In this document: in pieces, positions 21,962-24,635 of the stretch | Layout: each line of letters starts with the position of its first letter | How positions within the stretch are numbered: position 1 is the first letter of the stretch | Virus record (IMG/VR): IMGVR_UViG_3300025410_000085 | Span: 1 to 24,635 of that record | Source: a virus | Reading direction: 5' to 3' (one strand) | DNA: 24,635 nt | Notes under the pieces: generated by a model | The model's input: the letters and a program-made list of their open reading frames with translations, nothing else | Database searches by the model: none | Told to the model about the DNA's origin: nothing | Made by a program: the position numbers and the translations under genes

Positions 21962-23590
21962 ATGAGCAGTCTACTTACTGTAAAACAAAAAGTTCTTTTA
22001 GCGACAGCTTTAGAAAATTCTTGGATTAACACCAGCAACACTTATCTTGGTATTGGCGCAGTTGTTCCTTGGGCTAATGGCTCTATTCCAAATGCAAATA
22101 ACAGTACCGATTCTGAGAACTTTGTTTTCGACAATTTAGTTGCTCTTAAAAAATTAACTGCTTCCGACTTTAATCTTGTAATTCCTAGAGTTGATTGGGC
22201 TGCAAATAGTTATTATGTCGCTTACGATAATCAACTTGACATGTTCACATATGATGACTATGATGTTGGTAATGGTACAATTACAATCACTTCATCAAAT
22301 AATACTATTGTTGGGAACAATACAACTTTCTTCTTAGATTTTGGTGTTGGTCAATATATCGCATATGCTAACTCTGCAACTCAAAGTTACGAAACAAAAG
22401 AAATTGTTGCAATTACTTCTAACACACAAATGATGGTGAACTCTGGTCCATCATTCACTGCAACAGGATTACAGAATTTCAACTATTCCTCAACTTTTCC
22501 ATATTTCTATAATCAGTTCTACGTTAGAAACTCATATGATCAAGTTTTTAAATGTTTAGACAGTAATGCTGGAAAAGAAATAAACAACGAGAATAACACT
22601 GGGTTGCCTTCAACAGTAATGCCAACGATTAGTCTTGGTGGCGATCTTCCAACCAATCCATATGTTCAAACTTCAGATGGTTACAAATGGAAATATATGT
22701 ACACCATTCCTGGAGGATTAAAGCAAAAATTCTTCACCACACAATGGATGCCAGTAGTCACTGATACTGCTGTATTAGATTCAGCTGTTCATGGTCGTAT
22801 TGATATTTTAAGAATTGTAAATGGTGGAACAGGATATAATTCCAACGTTGCAACCAGTAACGCTGCAATTATTACAGTAACTGGCGATGGAACTGGTGCT
22901 AACATTGTGGCTCAAGTTGATTCAACTGGTGCGATCGTGGGCTATCAAATTCTAGATGGTGGTCAGGGTTACACTTACGCAAATGTAACTGTAAATCAAT
23001 CTACTTCAACTGGAAACACAGCCATCCTTAGAGCGATTATTTCCCCAGAAGGTGGACATGGGTCCAACACCTCCTTGGAGCTTGGTGCAACCAATATTAT
23101 GTTGTGTCCCGAGTTAATCTTCGACGAAGGTGGAATAGTCCCAGTTGGCTCTGGATTGTCTCCAAACCCATTTCAATATTATCAAATTTCAATTATACAA
23201 AATCCAGAAACCAGTGCAAATACATCTAATGCTGCATCAGGTTCAATTTATAATGTAACAATTGGAATTTACACTGGTCCAGTTAAAGCTGGCTCTCTAT
23301 TTCAAATGGGCGACACAGCTTACCAAGGTCTAGTTGGTGCTCCAACATTTACTGGAACAATCGTAAATTGGGATAACGTGAATAATATTCTCTACCTAAA
23401 TAATATCAGAGGAACATTTACTCCTTATTCTCAAATTCAGGGTAAGTTGGGTGGATCTGCAACGGCATTTAACGAAGTTCCTCCAGGTATTCAAAGTTAT
23501 ACTGGAGATATTCTTTATGTGCAAAATAGATCTGCAGTTTCACGTTCAATTGATCAGACAGAGCAGATTAAGATAGTAATCGAATTATAA
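21962..23590 (+). CDS. 8: Baseplate wedge protein gp8-like, enlarged
   Basis: The protein is 542 residues against about 334 for T4 gp8, a wedge protein. Core motifs of the family are visible: YLGIGAVVPW near the start, FVFDNLVALKKLTASDFNLV, then FYNQFYVRNSYDQVFKCLDS followed by TSDGYKWKYMYTIP. The extra length lies in two insertions: residues about 104-178 (TITSSNNTIVGNNTTF, FGVGQYIAY, EIVAITSNTQ), and about 279-360 (IVNGGTGYNS and ILDGGQGYTYANVTV repeats). It follows the gp7-like gene with AAGG upstream of the ATG and precedes the next tail gene by 11 bases. Confidence 0.8.
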   Translation: MSSLLTVKQKVLLATALENSWINTSNTYLGIGAVVPWANGSIPNANNSTDSENFVFDNLVALKKLTASDFNLVIPRVDWAANSYYVAYDNQLDMFTYDDYDVGNGTITITSSNNTIVGNNTTFFLDFGVGQYIAYANSATQSYETKEIVAITSNTQMMVNSGPSFTATGLQNFNYSSTFPYFYNQFYVRNSYDQVFKCLDSNAGKEINNENNTGLPSTVMPTISLGGDLPTNPYVQTSDGYKWKYMYTIPGGLKQKFFTTQWMPVVTDTAVLDSAVHGRIDILRIVNGGTGYNSNVATSNAAIITVTGDGTGANIVAQVDSTGAIVGYQILDGGQGYTYANVTVNQSTSTGNTAILRAIISPEGGHGSNTSLELGATNIMLCPELIFDEGGIVPVGSGLSPNPFQYYQISIIQNPETSANTSNAASGSIYNVTIGIYTGPVKAGSLFQMGDTAYQGLVGAPTFTGTIVNWDNVNNILYLNNIRGTFTPYSQIQGKLGGSATAFNEVPPGIQSYTGDILYVQNRSAVSRSIDQTEQIKIVIEL

Positions 23591-23601
23591 GGTAACAAGA
23601 A

Positions 23602-24635
23602 ATGCTAGATTTTGACTTATCGCCATATTATGATGACTTTAATGCGACAAATGGTGCAAACCAAAATGGTTACATGCAAATTCTGTTTAAGCCAGGATAT
23701 GCTGTCCAAGCTCGCGAATTAACACAAATCCAGTCAATTCTACAAAACCAAATTGGTGAATTTGCTAATAATATTTTTGTAAACGGTTCTATCGTTTCTG
23801 GTTCTGAATTAACATACGACAACAGCGTTACTTCTTTACAATTACAACCATATCAAGGTAATATTCCAATTACACTTGAAGACTTCAACGATAAATTGAT
23901 TGTTAATTATAACTCTGGTCCACAAATCATCAGAGCAAAAGTTATTGCCGTCGATACAAGTCTTGCAAGCAACACTTCCGCTGGTGCACTTGCCGTTAAA
24001 TATTTAACAGGTATTGAATTTGCCGATGGCGATGAAATTCAAACTGTTGTTACTGGTGCTGAAAGTTCAGATATTGGTACACTTTTAACTGCCAATTCAT
24101 CTAGTGCAGCTTCTATTGTAAGCATTAATGGTGGCGTTTTCTTTGTTGATGGATATTTCGTAACGCTAGATCCACAAACAATTATTTTAGATTCTTTAAG
24201 CAATCTTCCAACTTGCATGGTTGGTTTGAATATTGAAGAAAATGTTGTTAATTATACATCAGACTCAGCGCTACTTGATCCTGCTCAAGGCTCATTTAAC
24301 TATCAAGCTCCAGGTGCTGATCGTTATCAAATTAAATTAGTTCTAGCTCAAAGATCATTAGATTCTCCAGATACTTCTAAGTTCATCAGATTGATGACTA
24401 TTGAAAATGGTGTTGTAACAAGTCAGCTTGGAAATCAATACATCAACAATCCAGTTCTTGCTCAAAGAACATATGATCAATCAGGCAACTTTACTGTAAA
24501 ACCATTTATTGTTACAGCTGCTGATAATACCGCTGATTCTAATAATGCAACTTTCCTATTAGACATTGCTCCAGGCAGAGCATACGTTAAAGGATACGAG
24601 TTTGATACAACTGGTAAAATTTCTATTGTTGTTGA
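23602..24635 (+). CDS. DUF4815-like phage tail protein (3' end outside window)
   Basis: An ATG at 23602, with AAGGTAAC 11 bases upstream, opens a frame that stays open to the window edge (344 codons). The N-terminus MLDFDLSPYYDDF and the ILFKPGYAVQARELTQIQSI segment (about residues 30-49) match the start of the DUF4815 family of virion proteins in T4-like and cyanophage genomes. Later motifs include GGVFFVDGYFV and APGRAYVKGYEFD, also typical of that family. In T4 the genes after gp8 are gp9 and gp10, which carry fibres; this protein occupies that place. It is truncated by the window, so whether fibre-like domains follow is unknown. Confidence 0.8.
   Translation, partial: MLDFDLSPYYDDFNATNGANQNGYMQILFKPGYAVQARELTQIQSILQNQIGEFANNIFVNGSIVSGSELTYDNSVTSLQLQPYQGNIPITLEDFNDKLIVNYNSGPQIIRAKVIAVDTSLASNTSAGALAVKYLTGIEFADGDEIQTVVTGAESSDIGTLLTANSSSAASIVSINGGVFFVDGYFVTLDPQTIILDSLSNLPTCMVGLNIEENVVNYTSDSALLDPAQGSFNYQAPGADRYQIKLVLAQRSLDSPDTSKFIRLMTIENGVVTSQLGNQYINNPVLAQRTYDQSGNFTVKPFIVTAADNTADSNNATFLLDIAPGRAYVKGYEFDTTGKISIVV

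Noticed and set aside
1-24635. CRISPR arrays, tRNA genes, insertion sequences, attachment sites
   Set aside because: Looked for regularly spaced repeats, cloverleaf sequences and transposase motifs on both strands; none seen other than the tmRNA.

Overview
The window is about 24.6 kb of an AT-rich genome from a tailed phage of the T4 superfamily (Myoviridae-type, contractile tail). The evidence is a syntenic set of T4 homologues: gp33, gp59 and gp32 (late-transcription coactivator, helicase loader, ssDNA-binding protein), and gp4, gp48, gp53, gp27-, gp5-, gp25-, gp6-, gp7- and gp8-like head and baseplate proteins, together with T4-type late promoters (TATAAATA). The host cannot be proven. A circularly permuted two-piece tmRNA gene with an AND...ALAA tag points to an alphaproteobacterium, or a related aquatic host, rather than an enteric one.

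Layout. (1) 1-1.8 kb, plus strand: the end of a PhoH-like ATPase, a RecB/Cas4-type nuclease with a TTG start, a near-perfect sigma70-type promoter, and two small unknown genes. (2) 1.78-2.07 kb: a permuted tmRNA gene (acceptor piece first, then an intervening hairpin, then the coding piece with tag frame and a 3' pseudoknot). Its end overlaps a minus-strand homing-endonuclease-like ORF that has its own late promoter and leader hairpin. (3) 2.5-4.9 kb, plus strand: a membrane-anchored SleB-type cell-wall hydrolase, gp33, gp59 and gp32, the last with its own promoter and closed by a strong terminator. (4) 4.93-10.5 kb, minus strand: gp4-like head-completion nuclease, a gp2-candidate protein, a gp54-like tube initiator, gp26, an undetected -1-frame extension of gp26, and a long tape-measure-like protein with a lytic transglycosylase domain. 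(5) 10.55 kb to the end, plus strand: the baseplate operon gp48-53-27-5-(unknown)-25-6-7-8 and the start of a DUF4815-like tail protein that runs out of the window.

The genes divide into replication/late-switch functions (gp32, gp59, gp33) and the virion parts that gp33-dependent late promoters would express. Two divergent late promoters in the 49-bp gap at 10504-10552 drive the two structural arms. The two most notable items are the phage-borne two-piece tmRNA and a probable programmed -1 ribosomal frameshift (SD-like GGAGGG, then T TTT TTT, just before the stop codon). The frameshift would fuse gp26 to a 68-residue tail directly upstream of the tape-measure gene, as in the lambda G/GT tail chaperones.
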